A DNA stretch of 64,000 nt from an uncultured Burkholderiales bacterium (GTDB taxonomy: Bacteria; Pseudomonadota; Gammaproteobacteria; Burkholderiales; Burkholderiaceae_C). The stretch lies in contig CAIZSE010000160.1 in the NCBI GenBank assembly GCA_903935585.1, positions 43,061 to 107,060 on the forward strand. Direction: 5' to 3'. Of this stretch, positions 15,001 to 27,000 are shown piece by piece (the stretch's first letter is position 1; every line of letters begins with the position of its first letter). Both the position numbers and the translations under genes were made by a program. The notes under the pieces are model-generated. The model saw only the letters and a program-made list of their open reading frames with translations, had not been told where the DNA came from and made no database searches.

Positions 15001-18000
15001 CAGCAGCTGATCGTCAACCAGGGTGACCTCACGGTGCAGGGCCTGGGCACGCTCAGTGGCGCGCTGGCTGTGACGGCCACTTACCACAAGGTCGATGGCA
15101 TTGACACCACCGACGTGCGCATCGGTCTGGGCAATGTGCAGGGCCAGCTCAATGCCGGTGGTTTGCAGGCCAGTCTGAGCAACGGTGCTGGCGCTGTGCT
15201 GCTTCGCAGCCAGGTTGGCATCGGCACCAGCTACGCGGTGCAGGCCGAGGGCAACCTGAGCTTTAACGCCGGCAACGCTGTGACCATCACGGCCGAGCGC
15301 CTGCAGATCACCCTCAACCGCTGGGGCAGCGACCTGGCCGAGACGGTGCGCACCGCAGACGGCCTTTACGAGGTGTCGCTGGTCGACGGCGAGTCGCGCA
15401 TACGCGGTCGCATGGGGGTGGCCGTGGCCGGCGTACTCACAGCCCAGGGCGACCTGTTCCTAGAAACCATAAATAACCAAAGCGCTCGCCTGAGCGACGG
15501 CACGACGCTGGCGGTGGACCAGCTCATCTTGGGGGGGGCCGACCTGGGCATTGCCTTGAGCGCAGGGGGTGGCTTGGGTGCCAGCCTGAGCGAGGTCAAC
15601 CTGTTGGCGGTGGTGGCCACCGAGCGGGGCGGCCAGGGACGCCGCTGGCTGGGTGCCAGCGCCACCGCGGGCCAGGCCAGCGTGGCCGGCTATGCGCTCG
15701 GTCAGATCAGCCAGGCCAGCTTGCAGATCAACCGTGCATTGAGCAGCAGCATCCATGTGGCCGGCACCGCCGATGCTGCAGTGATCGACTGGTCCCAAGC
15801 GAATTTGGTGCGCGACATCCGACCCGACCTGGTGCTGGGCTTTGCGCACTCGGGCCGCAAGATGGACATCCAGGCCCAAGCGCAGTTGCAGCTGGGCGAA
15901 GCGCGCATGGACGGGCAGTTTGGGCTGACGCTGGAGACGCCTGCTGGCGGTGATCGCTGGAAGCTCAGCGCCACCGATGCCAGCCTGGGCCTGGTGGTCG
16001 GCGGAGTCGGTCTGAGGCTCACCGATGTGCAAGGCACGCTGTACCTGTTGGCTGGGGGGGGACGGCAGGGCTCGGTCAGCGGTCAGGCTGAATTGGTGGG
16101 TGTGCCGGGGCTCAGCCTGTCCGGTGACCTGGCCGCCAGTTTTGACGGCAATGGTCGCCTTCAGTTGGCAGGCGCGGCTGAACTGCAGGTGTTGGGCATG
16201 GCCAGCCTCGAAGGTAATTTCCTGATCGACCGCACGGTGGTCGATCAGCGCAGCCAGATTCGTGTGGCCATTGCCGACCTGACCACCGAATTCACGGTGC
16301 CCGGCGGCCTGGGCTCGGCCAAGCTGCAAGATGGCCGCCTGCTGGTGTTGTTGGGCACGGCGGCCGATGGCCAGTCTGGCTATGCCATGCAAGGCTCGGC
16401 CACCGCCATCATTGACACCCCGCTGGTGGACCTGACCGGCCAGGTGCAGGTGCGCGGCAATACCCTGGGCCGAGCCTTCAACCTGAGCCAGAACGTCGGC
16501 GGCACGTCGGTGCAGATGGCGTTGGCGGAGACACCCCAGCGTGCGGCTGTCGACTTTGGTCAGCTCGATGCCTTGCTGACCGACCTGCTGGGTGACGGCA
16601 TGTCTTTTGTTGCCGGGGGGCTGAGCGATCTCAAGACCTCGATTTCGCCGGAGTTCGAGCGCGACGCGCAGGGCAATGCGATGGGCACCGACAACATCAA
16701 CGACCATCCAATGGCCGCCGATTTGCCGCTGATAGGCACCTCGCTGACCCAACTGATGGCGGCTGACCGCATCCTGGCCATCGGTGACTACACACGCCGC
16801 TATATGGGCCAAAGCGGTTCGGACTTGAACAACCTGCCGTCTCCGGTGTACGGCTCTGTCAATCAGCCCAGCCTGCGGGGCTTGCTGAGCTACCTGCAAA
16901 CCCACTGGTTGCCGACCATCGGGGCCAGTGCCGATGCCCTTCAGGTGGTCATGGGCGAGCAGGGCCTGAGCCTGCGCTTTGACCAGAAGCTGCACTTTTC
17001 CACTGGCACCGAAGTGGTCTTTGGCGCCGAGGCAGAGCAGCTTGGCTTGTCCATCGACGGGGCGATCAAGGTCAATATCGGAGTGGAGGTCGATGCGGCC
17101 TTCGACCTGGCCCTGAACTGGGGCGGTACCCGAAGTGGTGCGAGCTTTAACCTGCAGCGCTTCAACGTGCTGGCCAAAGCCAGCGTTGACGACATTGACA
17201 TCACCGCCTCGCTGGGCCCCCTGGCCGCCAGCTTAGGCGACGTCAAGCGCCAGATGGGCAGCTTGCTGCTGGAGATCGGCGGGCAGATGCAAAAAGCCAC
17301 CAATGGCAGCCTGAGCTTTGTCAAGACGGTGGACAAGATCGAGGTGGTCCTGCCGGTGTACGCCCAACTGGGCAGCCTGGACCTGGCCGCGGGCAAGACG
17401 CCGACCATTCGCATCAGCGGCAGCCCCTTTGCTGGCCAGATCACCTGGCGCACGGAGAACTTTGACGCCATCGGCGACTTCAGTCGTTTGTCTGTGGTCG
17501 ACCTGGTGCTCATGTTCCCGGACTTCATCGACGCGCTGGCCACGGTGACGCAGGACGAACGCATCGCCCAGGCGCTGCCTTTCCTGGACGCCGGGCTGGA
17601 CCAGTTGCTGCTGTTTGGCGAAGGCTTCAAGAGCAGCGTTTACGACAAGATCGACTTCTACAAGCCCCGCGTGGACTTGATGAGCTTGTCCTCGGTGACG
17701 GTGGCGCAGGTCACAGCCAGTGACGGCAGCGTCATCAATGCCCTGTTCAATCCGCTGGGCGGCTTCAGCGCTGACTTTTTGGACAAGAAAGAGGTCACGG
17801 TCTACCGCGTGACAGCTGGGGTCACCGAGACCCTGGGAACGTATGCCATTGAGCGGGTGATTGATGGCAAGACCCTGGCCTTGTCTGGGGCACAGATCTC
17901 TGGCGCTGGCTTGCATGCCGTGATCCACGACGAGCGCACGCTGATCACCACCCTGCAGGAATTCATTGCGGCAGTCAACCGCTCGGGTGTTTTGCCCGTC

Positions 18001-21000
18001 GGCATGCAGATCGTGTTTGATCCGGTGCACCGCACCTTTGGTGTTCCGCTGTATTTCCGGGAACAGTTCGACCCCTTCGATGTGCCGCTTGATTTCAATT
18101 TGGGGGTTGAGGGGTTTGCGCTGTCGACCCGCGCCAGCGCCAGCATGAGCGTTTATGTGGAAGGCACCCTGGGCTTTTTTGCCGATCTGGATGGCCGCAC
18201 CCTCATTGGCAACAAAGGCAGTGCAGCGGCGGGCAGCAACCTGTTCTCTGACAGCACCTTCCTGTTTGACAGCACCATGCTGGGCTATGCCATGGAGCTG
18301 GGGGGGGAGAAGTACACCGTGGTGGGCATCGCCAGCGGTGGACGCAGCGTCACGCTGGACCGTCAGGTGCAAGCAGGCGCCCAGCAGTTGGGCTACATCC
18401 TGCGCGAAGACCGCTTCAGCATGGGTATCGAAAATGTCGCCCTGAATGCGGGCATTCAGGCCAGTATTTCCGATCTCGAAGTGGGCCTGCAGCTGGGCTT
18501 TCTCAAGGCCACTGCGGGCGGCCAGGGCTCGGGTTCAGGCCTGCAACTGTCGGCCACTGCAGGCGTGTCACTCGATAAAAATCCTGGCAGTGGCAATGCG
18601 CTGGACAAGCGTTTTGCCTTCAGCGAGATCAGAACATCGAACATCCACTTTAATTTGCAGGGCACGGCCCAGGCCAAACTGCGTGGCCTGCGCGTCGACC
18701 CGGGTGTGGGGGCAGACATCCCGCTGGCCCCGAACATCGAGTTGTCGCTGACGGCACTGGATTTGTTCAACCCGGGTGCAACCCGCACAGTCTTGCAAAA
18801 CCCTTCTTTTGCGGCTGATATCCCAGCCTTGGTTCGCGCCGGCACGGTGGGTGCCAGAGACTTGGTCATCATCATGCCGGACCTTGGGGCGGCGTTCGAC
18901 TTCAAGAACCTGTCGTTCTCCGACATCGTGGATGCCACACGCATGGGCCTGGAACTCGTGCGCGAATCCATTGCCAACCAACCTTTTTACGCGGTGGTGC
19001 TGCCGGTGGTTGGGCGTTCTCTGGCCGATGTGTTTCCGTTCGTCGACGACTTTTTGGCCCGCGTTGAAAGTGTGGCCAACAACCCCGTCGGTGCCATCGG
19101 TCAGGTAGAGGCTATTTTTGAAAGTGCGCTGGGCATCACCGATAACAACAGTCTGCGTGCCGAAGACCAGATCTTTGCGCTTAGCCTCAACGGCGACACG
19201 CTGGATGTTTACCTCAAGCTTGACAAGGTGTTCGAGCAGAAGTTCGGCTTCAGTCTTGACTTGCAGCAGCTGGCTGCGCTGGCAGGCCCCAGCGCGCTCG
19301 CCGGCCTAGACTTTGTGGATGGCTTGGCCGATGTCATCAACCCCGGCGCAGCGGGCAACATCACTTTTGCGGCCATGGCCAAGTTGCAGGTGCAAGCGGG
19401 CATCCGTTTTGGTGGTAACAGCCCTGAGTTCTTTCTTTATGACTACAACGCAAGCCGCTTGCAAACGGTGGCGGTGGCTGCCTTCGGGTCGGCCATTTTC
19501 GCCAATCGCAGCGCCAGTCTGAGCAACGACAACAAGGCCGCCATATTGCGCGACATGCGCCAGGTGATCACTGGTCTTGGCAGCGGTGTCGAGCGTATCA
19601 GCGCCAGCGTCAACACCTACTGGCTCAGCGGCAACGAGGCCGGCAACACCGATGCGGTGCACGGGTCTAATCAGCTGGCCGGTCGCCGCCAGGCGGCGGT
19701 GATGGATCTGCAAAACTGGTTGAGCAGCCAGCTGGGCATCAAGATTGAGTTGTTTGCTGGTGAGCAACAGCAACTCGGCAGTGCCGCAGGCCAGAAGCTT
19801 TTCAGCCAGGTCACAGCCTACAGGGTGGTCAGCGTGCCGCCCGAGCAGGCCCGAGGGACCTACGCCACCATCGGCTTGCGCGTGGCTGGACAGGACCTTT
19901 ACATGGGCTTTGAGGCCGGTCCAGTCAAACTGGGTGTGGTGGGCGGCTGGGCGGCCATCGACCGTGACGGCTTGGCCAGCACCCCAGACTACGCCAGCTT
20001 CACCATCAAGATCGACCAGGTGCGTGGCACGCGGGTGGACGACGGCCGCTTCTACCTGGGCAGCGAGCGCATCAGCGACAACTTCGCCACCGCGCTGGAG
20101 GGTGCTTTTGGCATGAACCTGCCCTTGTCGATGAGCTTTTCCGTGGGCACGTTGTCATTGGGAAATTTCACGGCCTCTACCACCCAGGCCGGGTTGGTGG
20201 GCTTTCTCAATGGCGCCTCCGGTGTGGTGTCCTCTCAAAAACTGCTCAACATCAGCGTGCCCAATGTCCAAAATATCATGGACGACTACCTCAGCGAGTT
20301 CAGCTTGCTGGGCATGCTCAACGACCCGACGCGCATCATCGACGGCGTCGATGGTGCGCTGGGCGTGGTGCAGGACACGTTGGGTGCAGAGTTCACGCGT
20401 GACATTCCGCTGATTGGCACCAAACTTGGTGACGCAGGCAACTTTGTGCGCGATGTGCGCACGGGCCTGTTACAGGATCTGCGGAAAAAACTCTCGGGTG
20501 AGGGTGGTGGCGCTATCGGCATTGTGCGCAGCTCGCTGTGGGACTTGTTTGGTACCGGTGGGCTGAACATCATCCTAGACGGAGACGATGCCGGCACCGA
20601 CATCGGCATCAGTGATGTGCAGGTGGCCTGGTTTGACAAGAATGGTGTCAAGCTCTCCGCTTGGGTGGTCGGCCAGATGCCAGCCGGTGCCGAGGACGCG
20701 ATCCAGTTCAACATGAAGCTGGGCAAGAAACTGGTGGGCGCCAGCGTCGACATTCCGCTGGACTTTAACCTTCCTGGCTTCTCGCTCGACATTGACGGCG
20801 GCTTTGCCTTTGACTTGAGCTGGGCCTTTGACTTTGGTTTTGGGCTGAGCGTGTCCAGCGGCTTTTACCTCAGCACCAACCGGGACACCAAACCCGAATT
20901 GCGCATTGAGGCGCTGGCCTACCTCAGCGGGCAGGGCGGCCAGCCCTTTACGGCGGTCGGTAAGCTGCTGTTCTTTGAGGCGGCTGTCGTCGACATTGGC

Positions 21001-24000
21001 CGGCAGGCTGCCGGCCAAGCCTTTAAGGCCAGCGGTGCCGACGTGCTGCTGGGCGTTGACATGCGCGGCGACAGCAAAGGTCGGCTGAGCATGACCCAGC
21101 TTTTTGGTCAGTCGCCCAGCCAGACCTTTGGCACGGTGTTCAGCGTCAATACCGACATCAATTTGCAAACCACGCTCAGCGTGGCCGGCCCGATCAAAGC
21201 CATGCCCAAGCTGCGCGCCAACCTGGTGATCGACTGGGACTGGCAGTACGGCCAGAAGATGACGGCACCCAAGGTCGACCTGACCAACCTGGCGGTCGAT
21301 GTGGGCAGCCTGGTCAATGACTTCTTGTTGCCGATCGCGAACCAGCTCGGCGGCATGGTCTCGCCCTTCAAGCCCTTTGTGGACATGATGCTCACCCCCA
21401 TCGGTGGCATGGCGTTTACCAAGATCATTGGGATTGAAAACACGCCGCTGGGTCTGCTCAATGGCCTGCTCCGCTTTAAAGGGAAGCCGCAGATTCCGGC
21501 CGACTTCTTCAAAGCGGTTCAGTTCATTTCCACCATGCCCAGCCTGATCAGCAGCTGGGGCAGTTCTGGATGGATCGAGCTGGGCACGCTCAAGGGCTTT
21601 GGTTCTGGCGCGCTCAGTGCCAGCCAGTCGCCCGGTACTTTGCCCGCTGATCTGCAAGCTAAGTTCAATGAGCTCGGTGCCAAGTCGACCGGGGGATCGA
21701 GCAGCGCAACACGCTCGGGCTTCAAGATGCTCGAATACATCAAGAGCATCGACAACTGGAAGTCGATTTTCTCCGGTGGCGATGCGGTGCTGTTCAGCTA
21801 CGAGCTGCCGCTTTTGGGTGTCAAGTTTGATCAGCGCGTGCCCCTGGCCAAGGTGCCGATCGGGCCGGTGCTGTTGGAGCTCACGGCCATGGCCAGGTTC
21901 GAGGCCTTCGCCGACTTGGCTTTCGGTTTTGACACTTTTGGCATCCGTAAAGCGCTGAGCACCAGCAACCCGGTCGATGCCATCGACGGCTTTTTCGTCT
22001 ACGACTTCACCTTGCCGCAGTTCAGAAACGGCAAGATCGTCCCGGGCACGGGTGGACAGGAAAAGGACGAGTTTTACATCAGTGCTTCGGTTGGATTGGA
22101 GCTGGCGGTGCGCCTCGGACCGATTGCTGGTGGTGGCCGCGGCTGGGTCAACTTCTATGCTGGCGTGGACCTGCAGGACATTGCCCGCCAGGTGCTCACC
22201 AAGAACGATGCCGGCTATGTCACCGACGTCAAGTGGGTCAGCGATGGGCGCATCCGCGGCAGTGAAATCGCCACCATGTATAACTACCAAGGTGGGGGCT
22301 TCAAGAACCTGTTCAATGTCCAGATGAACGCGAACTTCACGCTCGACATCTTCGTGGAGTTCTCGATCCGCATTCCGATCATTGGCACCATCCGCTTCAC
22401 CTTCTATGAAGCGACGCTGTTCAAGATCAAACTCTTTGACTACAAGTACGAAGCGCCCAAAGTCCAGCCTGTGCTGGCGGTCAAGTCGGGCGACACCCTG
22501 ACCATCAATGCGGGCAGCCGGGCCAGCTTGCGCAAGTACTTTGACACCACCGACGGCGATGAGAATTTCTCCCTCTCGGGCCAAGGTGGCACGGTCAACA
22601 TTGAATTTGACAGCTGGTACCAGACCTACTCAGGTGTCAAGAATGTGGTGATCAACACCGGTGGCGGCAAGGACGTGATTGACGCCTCGCGTCTGAGTGG
22701 CGTGGTGTTAGATGCCGATGCCGGGGCTGGCGATGACATTCTTATAGGCGGTTACGGTCTGGCCGGCGTTGGTGGCACGCTGCGCGGCGGCTCGGGCAAC
22801 GACAAAATCAGCCTGGCCCAGGGCGTGGGCGATGCCTACACGCTGGAGGGCGGCGACGGCGACGATGCGCTGACTGGCGGCCTGGGCAACGATGTGCTCA
22901 AGGGCGGCGGCGGCAACGACAAGCTCGACGGCGGCGCGGGCAATGACCAGGTGTGGGGCGGCACTGGCAACGACCAGTTGCGCGGCGGGGGCGGCTATGA
23001 CACCTATGTGTTCGAGACCTTGGCCGGGGACGACAGCTTCACCGACCGCGAAGGCAACACTGCGTTGGACTTCTCGCGTGTGGCCAGCGGCGTGACGGTG
23101 AGCATCGGCAAGCGCTCGGTGAGCGCCATCGATTCAGTGGGGCAGGAAATGCGCATTTCCGGCACCACGGTCGACAGCATCTTGCTGGGCCAGTGGACCG
23201 ACACGGTTTATGTGACCGACTTGCCGGCCTGGGCCATTGACATCACCGATCAGGGCGGCAACGACGACTACCGCATTGCCCTAGGCCGCGCGTCGGCCTC
23301 GGGCGGCACTGGCACCATCAACATCATTGACAACGGTGGTTTTGACGAGATCATCCTCGAGCAAACCCGGGCTCGTTCAGGCGACGCCATCGTGCTTGAC
23401 CTCGACCGCGTGGTCAACGGCCGCGAGGTGGTGACTTACAAGAATTCGCAAATCGATCGGCTGACCCTCAAGGGCAAGTCCGCCAACTACACCGCAGAAG
23501 GGCTGATCTCGCTTGGCGGTGATATCCGTTACACCGCAGGTCTGGATGTAGGTGGCGAGAAGATCAGTTACCTCGGCAGCACAGCCTTCCGTGGCATCGC
23601 GCGCACCATCCACATGGAAAGCGACATGGAGGCCGCCAGCATCGTGCTTGAGTCGATCACGCACCTGAATGTTGTGCACGATCTTGTGGCGCTGGGAAAT
23701 GGACACATCGACCTGCGGACCTACGGCGATGGCAGCAATATTGTGTTGCGGGCCGACCTCGTCTCGTCTGCGTCCACCAGCACCAGCGCTCGCGTGCCAC
23801 GCGCCGACCAGGGTTCAGGCTGGATTCGCCTGCAGGCGGCCGATGGCAGCTTGGTCAACGACAACGGCAGCTTTATCCGTGGCGAAGGTGCCTATGTGCT
23901 GATCAAGGCCAAGAACGCCATTGGCACAGTGGTCAAGCCAATCCTTAGCCGCGTGGCTGAGATGACTCTGGCCACTGCCACCCATGGTGTGGGAGACGCC

Positions 24001-27000
24001 ATCATTCGTGAAGACAACGACCTGACCCTGGTGGTCGAAAAACAGCTCATCAGCCCGGAAAATCCCGGGGGATACCGCTTTTTCAGCAACGCCAGCGACC
24101 CCAGTTGGACCGGCCGTTGGGAAAGCACGGTCAACTGGGACATGGCCAGCACAACAGGTGCCGCCGAGTGGCGCGACGATCTCATGCGCAACGCCAACGC
24201 CAATGCTGCAAGTGATCACGCCGTGCGGGTGGTGCAGGGTGATTTGCAGGTTGACCTGCTGCGCACCAATTCGCTGCTGGCGCTGACCAGTGGTGTGATC
24301 GCCACCCTCAAGACAGGCGCGCACATCGCCTTGACTGCCGATGACATGGACTTTGCCAGTGGCATCAACAATGTGCGCGGTACGGGCACGCTCAAGCTGC
24401 GATCCAACCAGAACGTTTGGCAGTACTACCTGGGCACCGCCGCTGAAGACATCAATGGAAGTGACTACCTTGAAGCAGGTGAAACGCAGCGTGGCGTGCA
24501 GGCCATGTACCTGTCGGCGCGTGACTTGTCGGCCTTGCGCGATGGCTTTGCCCGCATCGATATTGGCCGCAGCGACATCGGTAACCTGATGTACCTGGGG
24601 GATGCCAAGCAAACCAGCGCAGTCAAGATGAACCCGAGTCTGGCCCGCGCAGCCACAGCCCAGCGCTCGCAGTTCCTCGACGAGACGCATTTCTTCGCCG
24701 ACGAGATGTACATCGCCGGCGACGTGCAGGCCCCGACCGAGTTGCTCGACTTCAATGCGCGCAAGATGGCCGTGCTGGGCAGCAACATCAAGGCACCCAG
24801 CCAGGTTGGGGACTCGGGCATCACGGCTCGGCAGGTGGTGATGGACATCACCGAACAGCTGGCTGTGGGCGGCTGGATCATCGGCACCGCCACGGGAACG
24901 GCGCAGTCGCCGATGCAGGCGGTGCGCATCAACATCACGGGCGTGCCGGGCAGCGTGATGACCGACTCCCACCAGATGCTCAGCATCATGGGGGCCACCG
25001 GCGGCGCCTTTGCCCTGCAACTCGACCTGGATGGCGTGCGCTATCAGACCGCCGACATTCAGTGGAGCCTGGACCGCAGCGCGCTCAGCGCCCGGGTGCA
25101 GCAGGCCCTGCGCGATGTGATTGACGGGACGGCCGGCACCCGGTCGGAGGTGGTGCCTGGCTCTGGGGTGAGCCTGACCGGAATCAGCGGCGCGCTGATC
25201 ACGGTCAATGATGCCCTGGGCGTTCGCTTTGCAGGCACGCTGGCCAACCGGCTCGACATTGCCCCGATGAGTATGATCAATCGGGGCCTGACTGTGCCGA
25301 ACAACCTCGATACGGGGGTCTTTGACAGCCGGGTGTTCATCTTCACGGGTGCTGCCGCTTCCCCTTATGGTGCGACCAGCTTGTCGATCGAATCGCTTGG
25401 CCGCATCGAGGTGACCGGCGACTACAACACCCTCAATCTGGATTTGAGCGGCAGTCTGGAGCAACGCGGGCGCATCATTCTGGGGGGCGTGGGCAACACG
25501 CTCAACGTGAACACACTGGGCCCGGTCATCCTGCACGAACTGGCCAGTATCCAGGGTGCGCGTGACAACGCCAGTGTCAATCTGTATTCGACCGATGTGC
25601 TGGCCCTGAACATGGGCGCCAATATTCAGGCGGGCACCCAGTACAACGTCGCCAGTGCCACCACCACCATCACCGGTGTCAACGGTTCGGTGTCACTGCG
25701 CTCAGACAAGGAAATGCTGATTGCCGGACTGGTCACTCTCAGCGGGGACCTGAGCGTGCAGGCGGGCAATCAGGCTTACAACGTGGCTCACGACGGCTCT
25801 GATCGCGCGGCCCCCGGCTACAAAGCCCAGTACAGCGTCTACAACAAGAGTGGCTATTTCGGCTCGCTGAATGCAACGCAGTTGCCCTATATCTCCAGTC
25901 ACAGCGGTGGCTATGGCTTGCTGGTCAATGGCAACATTGTCAGCATGGGTGCGGGCAAGGATGTCCTGATCCGTTCTGGCGAGGATCTGATCGTTCAGGG
26001 CGTCATTGATGCCCGTGGCGCTGGCTCCAGTCTCACGCTGCAGTCGGATGAATGGGTCTATGTAGAGGCCAAGCTCAAGGCCACCCTGGCCGTCAGCGTG
26101 CTCGGTGGGTACAGCACCCGCAGCCAGCCGGTCAGTGGTGTCGGTGCCGACAGCCGGGGAACCAGTGTTTACGTGCAGACAACCTCTGAGCTGAGCACCT
26201 CGGAGGCGGGCAGCTCCATCACCGTGCGCGGCAAACAGGATGTGGATATTTTTGGCCTGGTGCTGGCAGGGGGCAGTTACGGTGTAGGCGGTGCGTCCTT
26301 CACCTTGGATGCCTATGGCGACGGCGGCTCTTCGGTGGACATCCAGGCCGATCAGCAGGTCAGGCTGGAGTCTGGCCTGTTGGCCAGCGGCAACGTGCGT
26401 CTGGCCGGGGGGGCGCCGGGCAGTGACGACAACTGGAACGGGCTGACCATGCTCAGCGATGCAGACATGCTGGTCAACAACCGCTTGTCGGTTCTGGTCA
26501 ACTCGGCCGGTGGCATCACGGCCGCTGGACTGGGTGCCAATGGTGCGGGCAGCACCGTCACCGTTCAAGGGGCTGGCCGCATCGAGTTGATGGGCACTTT
26601 GACAGCCGGCGGACGCTTGAATCAGACCATCACCAATGGCAAGCTGGTGGCGCAGTCGGTCACCTGGAGCGGGCGCGAGTCGGACATCCTGATCGAATCG
26701 ACGGGCCGGGCCATCATCGGTGGCACCACCCGCAACCAGGCCGGGGCGGTTGTGCAGGCGGCCGGCTATCTCAACGCCAGCCGCCTTGTCAGTGTGCGTG
26801 GTGGCACCGATGTCAGCGGCACGGGCTTGCTGGTCTTCGGTGCTTCTGAAATTGCGGCCGAGGGCACCTGGGCGTACGACAACGCAGGCAATCGCAGCCG
26901 TTTAAGCTCTGGCAAGACCTACGTCGACGGGTTGATCGACCTCTATGGTGTCAACGATGTGCGCATGGATGGCCTGCTCATGGCCGGTGGGCGCAGCGAG

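Larger units (their letters stand above)
1..16551 (+). repeat. Array of seven ~515-aa beta-rich units, three expanded by insert blocks
   Basis: A recurring unit contains, in order, a 'VAGYxLxDLxxAQLxIN' segment, 'VIDW', 'GFGQISGNLSVSR', 'GYALxAxGxxSL', 'INTLGxA', 'LxGLGxLSG', 'LLDNETRxRGQM', 'FIESR', 'LGGAGL' and a closing 'RRWLTS'. The Trp of that closing motif is encoded at 1522, 5161, 6700, 8263, 12385 and 15646, giving spacings of 1213, 513, 521, 1374 and 1087 residues. The basic unit is therefore 513-521 residues, and the longer spacings are explained by insert blocks. The ETR landmark recurs with the same spacings (about 1270, 4894, 6433, 7987, 12115, 15379). The first unit is cut by the window start, and the last one loses similarity near 16.5 kb. 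The copies have diverged, so this is old tandem amplification. The fold is not recognised beyond being beta-rich. Confidence 0.85.

Noticed and set aside
20575..22584. Long open frame on the - strand (669 codons) inside the giant gene; similar ones at 2251-4047, 11779-13848 and 42864-44669
   Set aside because: High GC at third positions of the + strand gene keeps stop codons rare in other frames. The translations are rich in Arg, His, Gln and Ala or Ser/Pro, with no recognisable domains or ribosome binding sites, while the + strand frame is full of consistent protein repeats.
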